Positions 1 to 36,812 of a DNA stretch of 64,000 nucleotides are shown piece by piece. The notes below the pieces were generated by a model. It worked only from the letters and a program-made list of their open reading frames with translations, did no database searches and had not been told where the DNA came from. This DNA comes from Macrobrachium rosenbergii (Eukaryota; Arthropoda; Malacostraca; Decapoda; Palaemonidae). Location of the stretch: contig NC_089767.1 in the NCBI RefSeq assembly GCF_040412425.1, forward strand, positions 3,552,448-3,616,447, written 5' to 3'. Made by a program: the position numbers and the translations under genes. The stretch's first letter is position 1, and each line of letters starts with the position of its first letter.

Positions 1-1
1 C

Positions 2-22381
<22,380 letters not shown>

Positions 22382-22820
22382 AGATTTATAAATGTGATTG
22401 AGAAGGACAAGGTACTAAAGAATGTAATTATAGCAAGAGTGTCATTTCAATGTAATGGAGGAAAACAAGGTGTTAAAGGGAATATAAACAGCAAGATCGT
22501 AAGTAATGGGGAACGGAAAACTTCAAAATGATGGGATGGGAGGGGCGAGAAACTAAGTGTTGAAAGATAACTGACAGAGTCAAAAAAAGAGGTAAATGTT
22601 GGCCAGACAATTAGCTGGAACAAATGCTGATTTTTTTTATTACAGGGGATAATAGGGAGGGCATTTGACACAGATAAAAGGAGAACGACATTCAAAGAAG
22701 ATAATGGGGAGGGACAACTGAAAAAGAGAATGAGAGAAAGATAATTTACTGAGATGATAACGAAGGGATAATACCAACGATAAAGTTCAAAATACAAATG
22801 CACGTACCACACATCCAGAG
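22382..22820 (+). other. 3' flank of the POMT2-like gene
   Basis: A-rich sequence after the stop, likely 3' UTR. No AATAAA or ATTAAA signal was found before the Penelope-like remnant, so the poly(A) site is not located. Confidence 0.45.
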
Positions 22821-22970
22821 ATACACTCTAGCAGGCAGAAGGGCGCAGGAACACTCACAGATTCCGTATAAACATTTAATCGTCAGTTAGCATCTCTTGA
22901 CCAGTGGTCACATCATCAGGACATCGAACAGGATTATATTTACAACAGTATTTAGCGTGTATAATTTATG
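22821..22970 (-). repeat. Possible Penelope-like terminal remnant with decayed hammerhead-like motif
   Basis: On the minus strand CTGATGA (22919-22913) is followed by a perfect TGACC/GGTCA stem and GAGA in place of GAAA. Order and spacing are those of a hammerhead core, but one core base is changed and no clear cleavage triplet is present. Confidence 0.35.
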
Positions 22971-24195
<1,225 letters not shown>

Positions 24196-24363
24196 ACTAG
24201 ACATAGTGTACAATTTAAAATGACAGACAAACAAAAGATAAAAAGCAAAACTGGAAAATCATTTGCACTTAAATAATCACATAAACATTGACATATTGTA
24301 AAACTTAAGTTTAAAATTGATTTTAAAAAGACAAACGCGAGACACATCTTTCAGGGTAAGAGA

Positions 24364-24652
24364 AGTTCCTCGTTGGACGGGTCGGTACCGTTCTCGGCTA
24401 GCACTTTGCTGGCCCGCATTCGAGTCTCCGACCGGCCAATGAAGAATTAGAGGAATTCATTTCTGGTGATAGATATTCCTTTCTCGTTGTGATGTGGCTC
24501 GGATTCCACAACAAGCTGTAGGTCCCGTTGCTAGGTAACCAATTGGTTCTTAGCCACATAAAATAGAATCTAATCCTTCGGGCCAGCCGTAGGAGACCTG
24601 TTAATCAGCTCAGTGGTCTGGTTAAACTAAGGTAAATTTTTTTTTTTTTGAT
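24364..24652 (+). repeat. SINE family A, complete copy
   Basis: tRNA-like head (CCTCGTTGGACGGGTCGGTA; ATTCGAGTC fits box B at 8 of 9), a conserved central part (TTCTGGTGATAGATATTCC, GTTGCTAGGTAACCAATTGG), CTTCGGGCCAGCCGTAGGAG, and the end CAGTGGTCTGGTTAAACTAA with a T tract. This is the reference copy for the window. Confidence 0.85.
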
Positions 24653-24864
24653 ACTGAGGCTTTCAACAGAAGCCGTTCTCCAGGTTCCTTGACTTGGCCA
24701 ATGATTTCAGAGTAATCATATTTTTAACGGTGTTCTGCAACTTTTCATATTGTTTCGTAATAACAGAAACTTCGGGATTAGATCATTCATGCACGCGTGA
24801 GAACCGGCTCTGACCTTGACTCTCGAGACGCCGAGTCGAACCAATATAGATCCCGCATTTTCCC

Positions 24865-25150
24865 GAGGTGCAACCTGTTGCACCAGCCCAGGTCCTTTCC
24901 CTGAAAAAAGCGGGACGCCGTATCTTAAAAACTAACTATAGAATTTTCTTGAAAACAATCTCGTTACATTTCCCCCACCCAAAATTTTAACAAACTAGTA
25001 ATCTCATCTAAGCTAACCTAAGGGCATGGCAAAATAACCGGAAGCAAATTCCTGAGACGAATGCTAGTAATGCACCAGCCCCGGTTTTTTGCCAATCCCC
25101 CTATGTTAGGTTAGGTTAGGTTAGGTTTAGGTTAGGTAGGTTAGGTTAGA
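24865..25150. repeat. Inverted pair of the TTAGG-associated repeat
   Basis: 24865-25050 is the reverse complement of the module at ~470-640 (AAAAAAGCGGGACGCCGTAT, then AACTATAGAATTTTCTTGA). 25053-25150 is the forward first module (GCACCAGCCCCGGTTTTTTG) followed by a ~45-base TTAGG array with one-base slips. Confidence 0.7.
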
Positions 25151-25880
25151 TAAGTGCAGTTCCGGACAGTTCCACCGGGTCCAGTTCGCCGAGGAAGAAA
25201 GGTTTGCCGCAGGATTTGCGTTGGCAGCCCTAACGAGAAAGGTAAATGGAGGTGTGGTAGTCTTTATAAAGATCGTGGCTGAGTGGTGGTGGATGTATAG
25301 AGGTGTAATTACATTTGTAAACTACTTTTGGTTCAGTTATTTTCCTCAATCCTTTGTCTGTTGGTTCGAATTCGTTTCACCAAAGGGGAAAGATCTTTAG
25401 AATATAGACGATGACCAAAAATGATTTCCTTTGAGAAATTCTGCCACACTTATCTGTACAAAAACATGTGCAAGCTAACCATAGTTAGTAAGACTTCTGG
25501 AGTGCATTCCCTCCGCTAACGAGGTCGGAACAAGGTTGTTTTTTAATGATTTCGAAGAAATTCCCATGGTCAATATCTTATCGTTCAGGAAGAAATCCTA
25601 AGATAATGGTAAGGCCCGGGTCAAGCTGATTTTCAGGAAGCCTTGAGGAATTATCAGCTCTAGATTCTACAGTTTATCCTCTAAAAGTCCTTATAGAATC
25701 CATCTTGATATAAAAAAAAATGTGCTTCGATCTAAATTATACAGTAAAAAAAAAAAAAAGAGAGATAATTTTAAGTGATGCCTCATAATTATGCGGAGGC
25801 ATCACTTGACGGTATATGAAACACCGCTAAAATGTTGTATAAAAATTATTTTGTGTGTTTACGTGTATGTATTTAAACAC
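25151..25880. other. Intergenic stretch, nothing recognised
   Basis: No coding frame resembles a protein. A small GATGCCTC/GAGGCATC inverted repeat occurs at 25777-25806. Confidence 0.5.
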
Positions 25881-25885
25881 GCACA

Positions 25886-26091
<206 letters not shown>

Positions 26092-26452
26092 AAATTAATA
26101 ATTGAGATTCTATCTGCTAATCATATATAATCTTAAAAATACCCTTAACGTCATTTTTTCCCCTGGAATAAAGAAATGCATTAATTTGAGAGCTCTCAGG
26201 CCACAAAATAGCAACCCTCGGCTCCGCAGTTGAACCTCCCTATAAGAAAGAAATATCGTCAGTCGACGTTCCCTAAAATGTTAGCATTTGTTGCCAATTC
26301 ACAGACTCATTCCGAACGCTAATATCTGAATGACAGCAACGATAATAATAGTAATGGTAATGATAAAGCACGGTAATGATATATACAGTATATATATAGA
26401 TATATATATATATATATTATATATATATATTATATACATATTATAATATATA

Positions 26453-27119
26453 CAGTGATACGCCGAACTTACGCTAGGTTAGGTTCCAGAACCGTTCGCG
26501 CGAGACGAACTTTCACGTAAGTTTGGCACGGTCTCTAAAAATGCAAATAAATGCTTATTTCTAAAGTTTAAACACTAAATATGACCCTAATCATGCTCCC
26601 AAAGTATTATGTTAACTTTTAAATGAAATTAGAGTCACTGTAATTTCATTTAAAAGTTAGCTTAATACATTACCCTTAAAAAAGGAAATAAATGGTTGAC
26701 ATTAAAATAGAGAGTTGGAAGAGAATTTCTGTCTCTCTCCCCTTACGACTGATCTATTTTTAGGAGTCTTCTCAACGTCTTTTTAAGAACTTCTTTATTC
26801 TGCATCTCTTTCTCTTTGTTCTGAAATGCTTTTTCACAAACAAACAAGTGTTTTTTATTTGGACTAATACAACTCTTAGTTGTTATGTCTCTATGTTTTA
26901 GAATGTATTTGCCACACTAGCGCATTTACACTTCGTAGATGGTACAGGTAAAATTAGACCAATTTAAACTATAATATGTACAGGTAAAGACGTACAGAGA
27001 AATAATAAGTGGTAAAAATGTGTGAGCACTAACTATGAACGAGAGAGAGAGAGAGAGAGAGAGGTTGTTGTCCTTACTTAAGAGAGTGAAATTATTTATC
27101 AATTATTACGGACACAATA

Positions 27120-27150
<31 letters not shown>

Positions 27151-27756
27151 AGTCATTCTTACGTTAGATATCAAAAGATGGAAATTCAGTATTAAACTAA
27201 CTTTTAAATAAAAGTAAAGTTACTGTAATTTCATTTAAAAGTTAGCTTAATACATTGCCCTTAAAAAAGGAAATAAATGATGGGCGTAAGAATATAGGAG
27301 TGTGAAAATTAGTATACTATATTTCTCTCTCCCCCATTCCACTGATCTATTTTTAGAAGTCTTATTAACCTCGTTTTTAAAAACTTCTTTATTCTGTCTC
27401 TTTCTCTTTGTTCCGAAATACTCTATGTTTTAGAATGGTGCATTTGCAGTTTGTAATCAGTTTGCTTAAAAAGCAAATGGGTGTTACACAAATACACACA
27501 CAAAAAAGCCATTAGATCTAAAAACTGCAAACAGCTAAAGACATACAGAAGAAACAGTAATGATACATGAAACATAACGATGTCAGGCAGGGCAGAACAA
27601 AAAAAGTCCTTCAAAAGAGAGAGAGAAAGAGTTAAAAGAGAAGAGAGAGAGAGAGAGAGAGAGAAAATTAGATCTAGAGAGAGTAAAGACATACAGAGAA
27701 ACAGTTGTCCTTACTTAAGAGAGTGAATTTTTTTATGAATTATCAGTTGTCCTTAC

Positions 27757-27820
<64 letters not shown>

Positions 27821-28046
27821 TTTGAGCCACTCATCAGCAACACTTCCCTTTCTTGTCATGTTCAGGTGACATGTCTGACAGCTTTGCAAAAGATGAGGGA
27901 AAGAATCTGTTTGTTTAATATACACAGTTATATTATTATTATTATTATTATTTGAAAATTAGTACTTATTATTAGGTAAAAAAATTTATTTATCATACAA
28001 AACAAATAAACATCTACATGTACCATAAAAATTCTCTCATATCAGT

Positions 28047-28118
<72 letters not shown>

Positions 28119-28341
28119 TTACTTTTATTAATTAATGTTATTCAATTTACACATAAAAGCTTGAAAACTTATAAATTACTTAAAAAATTAAACATAAACA
28201 CTTTTGCAGGGTTCATCAGTATAAGCAAATGTTTGCGTGTCTGCGAAAAACTCATGCATGACAATTAGTTAGGTTCCAATGAAAAGTTTGTGTGTCTGTG
28301 AATTCACACAGCTCAAATCACGCAAGTTTGGGGTATTACTG
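26453..28341. mobile_element. mariner/pogo-like element with TA target duplication
   Basis: Left end CAGTGATACGCCGAACTTAC; right end, reverse-complemented, CAGTAATACCCCAAACTTGC. Both are flanked by TA (26451-26452 and 28342-28343), the target of Tc1/mariner/pogo elements, and the CAGT.ATAC..C.AACTT start is of the pogo/Tigger style. No transposase frame remains. The interior holds an internal duplication (26615-26830 resembles 27195-27420) and several (AG)n tracts. Confidence 0.7.
27760..28112. repeat. (AG)n tracts inside the mariner-like element
   Basis: Pure AG blocks at 27760-27815 and 28051-28112, with a short (ATT)n at 27932-27952 between them. Confidence 0.93.
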
Positions 28342-28354
28342 TAGTTCATACATA

Positions 28355-29400
<1,046 letters not shown>

Positions 29401-29409
29401 GTCTATGTC

Positions 29410-29565
29410 AAACAACTCCCAGTACAGGACTATGCAGGAGCTTTGGAAATGGCACAGACATAGAAGTTATAGGTTCATCACATGTGGTAGTACAGGAAAT
29501 GGGTAAATTACCATTGACAGTAGTCAAAGGTAAGGGACAAACTTTATTGGACCTAGATTGGTTAA
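29410..29565 (+). pseudogene. Ty3/Gypsy protease-to-RT fragment
   Basis: A short frame includes GTDIEVIGSSHVVVQ and LPLTVVKGKGQTLLDLDWL, matching the C-terminal retropepsin pattern LPL.VV.G.GP.LLGRDWL of Ty3/Gypsy elements. It ends in a stop right after this motif, and no neighbouring RT is seen. Confidence 0.6.
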
Positions 29566-29604
29566 GGTGAGCACAGTACATGCGTTTGTTCATGTCGCTG
29601 AAGT

Positions 29605-30245
29605 ATGCCAGTTAGGAATTTAAAAATTCCTACAGAGGTTCATGACACAAATGTTATTCAGCAGATATTGAATAACTTGCAGAGAGCTGACATTGCTGAG
29701 TGTATTTCTAAAACCTGCAATAGCACTGCTGTTATAAAATTATTGATTTCATTTTTGGCAATAATTTTAGATGATCAGTCCTTCAAACACTTGCCTGTGC
29801 TGAAATTCGTATTTGAGCAACTACAGTTAATGACTGAATAAAGTGGATTATTCATCAGAGCTGGTAATATGGTCTTCTTTGTTTTGTAATTGTTCCCCTT
29901 AAAGTTATAGACTCTTGAGAGATATGAAATTCTTAATATTGCAGAGTTACTCTACCATCAGGAGTGCGTATTTTCAAACAGTTTACCCTGCATCAGAACA
30001 AAATGACTCATTTTCTGATGTACATTAAGAATAAATGTAAATCACTACTACCCAGTGACAAAACAGTGATACTGATTGTGGATGAAACTCACTTGAAACC
30101 ATATTTTGATTGTAAAGTCGGAAATTCAGTACATTTGTTGAGATGTACCAGGAATAACTGGCTTAGCCAGAAAGATACAAATAAAACAATGAAGTTCCCA
30201 CGGTTCTCCTTTGGTGGAAATCATATTTTAGAAATTAGATAGAAG
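29605..30245 (+). pseudogene. Transposase-like fragments, possibly P/THAP type
   Basis: Two frames (29605-29841 and 29964-30242) in the same direction. The second has YIKNKCKSLLPSDKTVILIV followed by DETHLKPYFDCKVGN, similar to the first catalytic Asp block (DE..xKPYFDYKGG) of some P/THAP transposases. The match is by eye only and other transposase types are possible. Confidence 0.35.
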
Positions 30246-31033
30246 ATGGTTTACTCTTGAAACATTCATATAAACTGTCATGAAAAGCGTTCTCCTCCTC
30301 CTCCTCCTCCTCCCCCACCTTTGCGAAACAAAATGTTCATTTAGTTTTACAGATATTCAATGAGTATCTCATTCAAGCTTTACTAGCTCTTGGAAAAAAT
30401 CACTGCTTCCTTTTTATTCAGAAGTTGCAGAAGATGTCAGTTTTTTTTTTTTTTTTTTTTTACATTTGATGGACAATAACGAATGTAAAATCACCATATT
30501 AAGGTCAAAGGTTAAATAATAAATATGCTGTTCCAATAAGTAATGAAGGTCATAGTACTGAAAAAATGGCAAAATTAATGATATGAGCGCCTACTAACGT
30601 TTTCTCGAGTTATTGTTTCCAAGAAAATAACTATATTGTAGCCAACAAAAACTTGAATAAAAAGAGAAAGTTAGAAACTTTAACTACCAAATAACAGCTG
30701 TATGTAAAAGATAATAATTAAGTTGTTTCATTTGCTTATAGTAGAATAAAACGTCTTTTTGTGACGTATGTAAACCAATGCACTGCCGTCTTGTAATTTG
30801 ACGTTAATGCAATTTATGTATAAACATTTTTTTAATGCAATGATAAACATGTTTGTACTTCGGTATATAACCTACGTTTCGAGTTAGTATTATTTGGTGT
30901 ACACAAACTAGTAGATTAACATATTACCATAACTGGGAAGCAACAAATGGTCTATTTTAGTGACGTTTTGTTTACATTTCTTTCTTCTGGCAACGTAGTC
31001 AGTCCTAGTGACTCGGACCACCGTTGACTACGC
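30246..31033. other. Intergenic stretch, nothing recognised
   Basis: Contains a (CTC)n run at 30291-30312 and a 22-base T tract at 30439-30460. The remainder is unremarkable AT-rich DNA. Confidence 0.5.
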
Positions 31034-33006
31034 CATGGTCAGGGTATATTACGTGAGCCGACTTGTTTACCAAAATATGAGCGTTTTGCGCGTGACGTCA
31101 CGCAAAAGAAAGAGTGTTGCCATTTCCTATGTCGGCTGCCAGTTTCCTTTTATGTTACTTGTTTCTTCACAGGAAAGGTATTAAAATATCGAAGTCCTTA
31201 GAAACAACACCAAAAAAATTCATCCAGTAGTAACATATATTTCATAAAACAAATTCAGAAAAAAATTCTTAATCTTCTGAAAATGTTTTCTTATATCACG
31301 CGATTTACTTTTCTTTTTTTATCCATCTCAGTTTTCTTGTTCAGGTATCTCATCCTTACAAATACTGAGAGCTTTGCAAAAAATTAAATTGCATCGTTGT
31401 GAACATCAACGCCTGCTGATTTCATGTCAAAAGCAAGAATTTTTATACACTGTTTCCCGTCCCGAAGACTTTTCCACGAATGGCTTAGAAGATATCTCTC
31501 ATAAAGCGTCATTGTGAGAATAAATTTTCAGAAGCTGATCACTTTTGACTGCAAGTCGCCTTTTGGCCTAAATGAGGATACCGCAGAAATTTTTAACAAT
31601 GTAGCCACCTCCATACATCGCAAAGAAGAATTTTCCTACTTAACGATTTTGAGTTATTTGCATCGATTGACAAACTGGCCATATCCTCTTGGAGTTTTTT
31701 TCTGAATTGTCGTTCTCAAATTCTAGATCCAAGTCGACATTTTTACATACGTTGCTAGTGAGGCGAATTTCTAATGCAAGTTCACGCCCAATATAGGATT
31801 TGTCTTTGCTTGAAGCATTCGTCGGCACCAACTCAGCTGATAAGCAAACGTTATTATTCAAGCTTTCTATTAACTTTTCTCTTACCAAGAAGCAGCTTTT
31901 TAATCCTATATATTTATAGTTAACAGCATATGGGTGATCATGTTGTCCACTCATCTGTCCGCGACACCCAAAAAAATTTTCTAGTGGGTCTGATTCTATT
32001 TTCTGACCCCGTAAGATCACGTCCTTTTGGAAATTGTAATGTGCCTGATTTTGCGTTGCGTACTCTCATTTTTGTCAGTACATTAATAACTTTACATAGA
32101 AGAGTGTTCTGGCTATCTAAGCGTCCTTGATTTTACATTTACAATAATGCATTGATGAATTCATGAGATAAAACCAGTCATTTATCATACAGATAAATTC
32201 TGCAGTAACCTTCCAGATACTGCTTCACAACAGCCCCCCCTCTCCTAAATATTCAATACACCTAGCAAGGGTATCTGGCATCAACTGCACAGCATATTTA
32301 CCCGCTGGAGTTCAGTTTTTTAAGTTTACGTCAATTTCACCAATCTTGTAATTCAGCTACATTCTGTGCGCGCCTTACTTAACATTTCCCTCATGCAAGA
32401 ATCAGAAATCAGTGTTCAGTCCTCAAAACAAAACCCCTTAGTTATAAAATGATTTCTAATCAGTTTTATCACACGTAGGGCATCGGCAAATACGAATATT
32501 TCCCTATCACGATATGGATTTTTTTTTATTGCAACTTGCTTTGATTTCACTGGGTCTATCCCAAAAGCCTTCCATAATTTAAGACTGTTCGGCCCTGGAT
32601 CAAGAACAATGGCAATTACAGGGTAGCCTGCATTCTCTACTTCCACATTCATTCCTATCACCATCTCGTGGACACAGGATTCGTCAAAATCATAAAAGAT
32701 GGGCTGTCTCCATGTAGCAGTCAGACCCCTCTCATGATAGCCTGAACTTTTCCATGGAATTTATTTGATCTATTTGTTCCTGTATCATAATTCCAGTGAT
32801 CTGCGATGTTCGTTTCGTCAAAAGATATTACGGCTGTCCTCTCTTCTACAGTAAAAGTTTCAGCTGTGTTTTTCATAAATGACAAAACTGGTGTCTATAT
32901 AACTAGCTCACAAGGAAAACTTCCGGTCCTCTTTCGCGTGACGTCATGGCTCCTACTGCGGGCTAGGTAGCCTGCGCGTCGCCAGGCGCTTTATACATAG
33001 ACCGTG
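31034..33006 (-). mobile_element. Internally deleted P-type (THAP) transposon
   Basis: A shorter relative of the element at 50578-54533. Ends are CATGGTCAGGGTATATTACG and, reverse-complemented, CACGGTCTATGTATAAAG. Possible worn 8-bp duplications are GACTACGC and GCTACGTC. Homology to the longer copy runs to about 32925 (CACAAGGAAAACTTCCGG) and then jumps to its terminal segment (GCGTGACGTCA), so the part that encodes the THAP finger and coiled coil is missing. Confidence 0.7.
31250..32900 (-). pseudogene. P-type transposase remnant (catalytic and C-terminal parts)
   Basis: Minus-strand fragments 32664-32416 (EVENAGYPVIAIVLDPGPNS, FVFADALRVIKLIRNHF) and 32020-31640 (LENFFGCRGQMSGQHDHP) match in order the RNase H-like core and the LExFFGxxRQxxGxxDHP block of P transposases. 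The frames are separated by stops and shifts. It cannot make transposase and lacks the DNA-binding part. Confidence 0.75.
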
Positions 33007-33084
33007 GCTACGTCACAATACATCGAACAGGCCCCCTCCTTGGGTGGTCACGGTGGAACTGTCCGAACCTAAAACTAGCGCATC

Positions 33085-33235
33085 CGGTACTTTGGGTGTG
33101 GGAAACATGATGAGATCATTTTCAAGAAAATTCTATGGTTAGTTTTTAAGATATGGCGTCCCGCTTTTTTCGGGGAAACGTCCCGGCACTCGGTTACATC
33201 TCGGGGAAAATGCTTCCCTGAACTATATCCGAGGC
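33085..33235 (+). repeat. TTAGG-associated repeat, copy lacking the TTAGG array
   Basis: TCAAGAAAATTCTATGGTTA, TTTTTAAGATATGGCGTCCC and GGGGAAACGTCCCGGCACTC match the second module of the repeat at 363-700. Confidence 0.75.
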
Positions 33236-33480
33236 ACTTGTACTCATAAACGACGCCCGACGTCATCAAGGGACAGAACCGATCCTTGGAAGACAACGAG
33301 GAGCCAATGGTCTTTGGATTTTTAAAAATTATTTTGAGGTTTACAGCACCAGTATGTTTTTGAATGATTTTTGTAAGCGGTTTAGCAAAATTTTGATTAC
33401 ATGGTAAAAAATATATATATAATCAGGATGATCTTTTTATACAGAATGACCAAAAAGAGCAAAAACTAGATCAATCCTTC

Positions 33481-33536
<56 letters not shown>

Positions 33537-34058
33537 CTAACCAATTACAAAGTTAGCATTGCTTGGAAAACTTAACAAAACCCGAGAATGAAGCTTTGAA
33601 TGTGTTTAGTTTTCATAACACAATCAATATTAAGTCAGACCATGGTGTAATCAGAATAACTATAAATGGACAGCTGGACTGAAGACTATTACAAATGCGC
33701 ACCCGCTTTTCTTTGAACTTCGTATTAATTATTAACCAGTAAATTCGTATTTCGGCCAGCTGTTCGGAACATAAGACGTTGAATATCACTTTCAATGTCG
33801 CCTGGTTTTCATAACTATGACTGAAGCTGTTTGTTGTTCAGTATCAAATATCCTGTATGTGTTGTCTACAAAGTTTTTCAGGAGCATGTGAGGATGCCGG
33901 TTTTACTGTACTGTATTTAGGTGGAGCAAATTTCAAATCTTGATGCTAAAACTTTCTCCTCCTCTAGTCGCTCAAATGGCATTAATTAACAGTTTCACAT
34001 CCAGAGAGACGCTTGTTTTTTGCTCATTACTCCAAGTGTGGGTTATCGTTTCACTGTT
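33236..34058. other. Intergenic stretch with one (AG)n tract
   Basis: (AG)n at 33485-33533. Nothing else recognised. Confidence 0.55.
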
Positions 34059-34438
34059 TAGCTTTCTGTAAAAGCAAACTATTGTCTGTCCGTTCGCATT
34101 TTTTTTTCTGTCCGCCCTCACATCTCAAAAACTACTGAGGCTAAAGGGCTGCAATTTGGTATGTTGATCATCCACCCTCCAATCATCAAACACACCAAAT
34201 TGCAGCCCTCAAACCTCAGTAGTTTTGATTTTTTTTACGGTTAATGTCAGCCATACTCGTGCCTCTGGCAACGATATAGGATAGGCCACCATCGGCCGTG
34301 GTTAAAGTTTCATGGGCCGCGGCTCATACAGCATTATACCGAGGCCACCGAAAGATAGATCTATTTTCGCTGGCCTTGATTATACGCTGTAGTGGCTGTA
34401 CAGAAAAACCGACTGCGCCGAAGAAACTTCGGCGCATT
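34059..34438 (-). repeat. Family H hairpin repeat, copy 2 (reversed)
   Basis: Begins at the TTTTCTGTAC end and finishes at the TGCGCCGAAGAAACTTCGGCGCA palindrome (shown here in parts: GCGCCGAAG ... CTTCGGCGC). The central stem is present with compensating-looking differences from other copies. Confidence 0.85.
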
Positions 34439-34737
34439 TTTTACTTCGTTACTGGTAACTATTAGAGAAGAACAGCGTTGTGAATATAAAAATGAACAAC
34501 AATGACAGAAGTCCACATTCACTATAAATAATCCTAAAATGTCAGATTTCGTGGTTAACGGAACGCTTAACGTTGTCAGAGCACTCATCACGGATTGGTT
34601 TTTTCTTTATTCTAGATCTAGAGAAGCCCCTTCAATAACATCCTTTGTTTGTCAAGCACCGTTTCCTTCGTCATCTGAGCCTGATATAGAAACCAGTTGG
34701 ACTACAGTTGTTCGAGGTTTTCTGTGGCAGAGAAACT

Positions 34738-34960
34738 AACGTGGTGCACTGTAAGCATTACAAGAGTGTTTGCAGCGTCCCATCGGCACCTAACTGCTCC
34801 CACTTTTTAGCCTTTGACTTTACACACCATTAACACTCCATTCTTCAATCTTGCTGTCCAACCTCTCCAATTATCAGGTCTAACCCGTCTCGAGCGTTAA
34901 ACGGCCGAAAGTGGCCCAGTACTTGGTCTGACAGCCTCAATTTCATAAAATTAAGTCCTC
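34738..34960 (-). repeat. Family C repeat, reversed, diverged
   Basis: The CGTGGTGCACTGTAAGCATT start and GGGACGCTGCAAACAC (complement) identify the 3' half; the GGCCACTTTCGGCCG region near 34905 is the worn 5' half. Confidence 0.65.
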
Positions 34961-35399
34961 ACACAAAAGTAAGAAGGTTCCAATGCTATATGCGAGCAGG
35001 GAGATCAGGATACTGGTCTTGCACTTACGTATGACAACTCGAGTTATTAATGATATAGATAATTCTCTTCCTAAACTGTTTGTTCAAGGGTATGGGCATC
35101 TATTGGCAAACATATTCCTAGGATTACAAGGGGTATAATTCAGTAATATGACAACGATATTTTACATCTGACTTATTGCTAATAAGTTTAAGCATACCGC
35201 ATATTATCTTAGCTTAACCCCACTATACCGTCAAAAGTTTTGAACTCACTCGGCTGGCGGCGATGAATTGCATAAAGTTCATCAACGTTTCTCATAAGCA
35301 AGAAAAAGATTACAGCTGCTTTTGGTGTCTTCATTTTCATCTCTCATTTGTGGAACTTTTCAAAATTTATTCCTCTTTCTAAATAATTTTCTTTTGCCC
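34961..35399. other. Intergenic stretch, nothing recognised
   Basis: No coding resemblance, repeat or site seen. Confidence 0.5.
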
Positions 35400-35422
35400 T
35401 ATTATTATTATTATTATTATTA

Positions 35423-35468
<46 letters not shown>

Positions 35469-36135
35469 ACAAGTATTATCTTCAGAAGAAAACTTATTAT
35501 TATTATTATTCAGAAGATGAACCCTATTCATATGGAACATGCCCACAGGGGCCACTGACTTGAAATTCTAAGCTTCCAAGGAAAATTATGTTCATTTGAA
35601 AGAAGTAACTGAAGGTAACGGGAAATACAGATAGAAGAGATCAGTGAACAGAAAAGAAAAAAAGTAAATTACTTGATGAATAAAGAGATAAAAATGTAAG
35701 TAAATGATTAAAATACAAGGGAAACTGCTTTAGGGTAGTAATGCATTTCATCTTCGCTTGAACTTTTGAAGTTCCAATTGCACAACATCCACAGGGAGAC
35801 TGTTCCATAGTCCAACAGTGTGAGGAATAAAAGTCCTTTGGAACAGAGAAGTCTTACAGAGGGCCACATCTACTGACCAATGGTGCTGATGTTCAGCGGG
35901 ACTGGTTGCTCTCGGCGAGAAATGAGGATTAGGGACCAGCTGTAAGTGGGAAAGGTCTCTGTTAAAATATAACTTGAGAAAAACTGACAAACAAGAGACC
36001 GTCCATCGATGGTTCCAGTCATAACTGCTAATGTTAGGAAACAGAAACCTAGCACCAGGAACTACTCTACCTAAAACAGATAAATCTCTGGCAGAAGCGG
36101 ACATCCACACCGAAGAACAGTATCCTAGACGTTTC
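35400..36135 (-). pseudogene. Non-LTR retrotransposon 3' end (RT C-terminus, 3' UTR, (AAT)n tail)
   Basis: The minus frame 36110-35748 includes FLKLYFNRDLSHLQLV, RTFIPHTVGLWNSLPVDVVQ and QKFKRR, the typical C-terminus of Jockey/CR1-like RT proteins (R.F.P.....WN.LP......F). A 3' UTR with GAATTTCAAGTCAGTGGCCCC-like sequence follows and it ends in a long (AAT)n tail read as (ATT)n at 35400-35465. Everything upstream of the C-terminus is missing, as expected of a 5'-truncated LINE. Confidence 0.75.
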
Positions 36136-36472
36136 TCAGAGTAAGTTGTTAGTTAGAAGTTATGCCAAGAATAGTGAAAGCTTCCTGTTCTTATCTACTA
36201 AGTTTATTGCTCAAGCAACCCGGATATCCTAATGTCGGCGAGAAAGCTGCAATGTTTACACAATACGATCACGAGACCTCTCACTCTCATTTCCATATGA
36301 CCTTTGACAGTTCTCCCGCGACGTTTTCTTGAATGCCAAAGGTACGCAGATTCTAACATTTAACGATTCCCGCAACTAGAAGAATTAAAACAAAAACGTA
36401 TATGCTAATCAGGAATGATATTAACATTTTGTTGATACTAAAAGGTTCCAATTATAATAGAACAGGTAAAAA
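36136..36472. other. Intergenic stretch, nothing recognised
   Basis: AT-rich; no repeat or coding resemblance seen. Confidence 0.5.
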
Positions 36473-36812
36473 TTGCGCCGAAGTTTCTTCGGCGCAATCG
36501 AGTTTTCAGTACAGTGTACAATGCTGTATGAAACTCTCTGCCACGGCCCATGAAACTTTCAGCCACAGCCCGGTGGTGGCTTGTGTTGTTGACACCTACA
36601 GCGGTGCCAAACGAACGATCATGGCTAACTTTAACCTTAAATAACATAAAAACCACTGAGGATAAAGGGCTGCAATTTGGTACGATTGATGACTGGAGGG
36701 TGGATGATCAACATGCCAAACTTGCAGCCCTCTAGCCTCGGTAGTTTTTAAGATCTGAGGGCGGACGGACAGACAAAAGCCATCTCAATAGTCTTCTTTC
36801 ACAGAAAACTAA
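36473..36812 (+). repeat. Family H hairpin repeat, copy 3
   Basis: Starts at GCGCCGAAGTTTCTTCGGCG and ends TCACAGAAAACTAAA. It lacks the AGATCTATCTTTCGGTGG block. The stem arms are GGGCTGCAATTTGGTACG and CATGCCAAACTTGCAGCCC. Confidence 0.85.

Noticed and set aside
24364..24430. tRNA gene at the SINE A head
   Set aside because: No complete cloverleaf can be drawn; box B fits only 8 of 9 bases and the sequence is repeated as a SINE.
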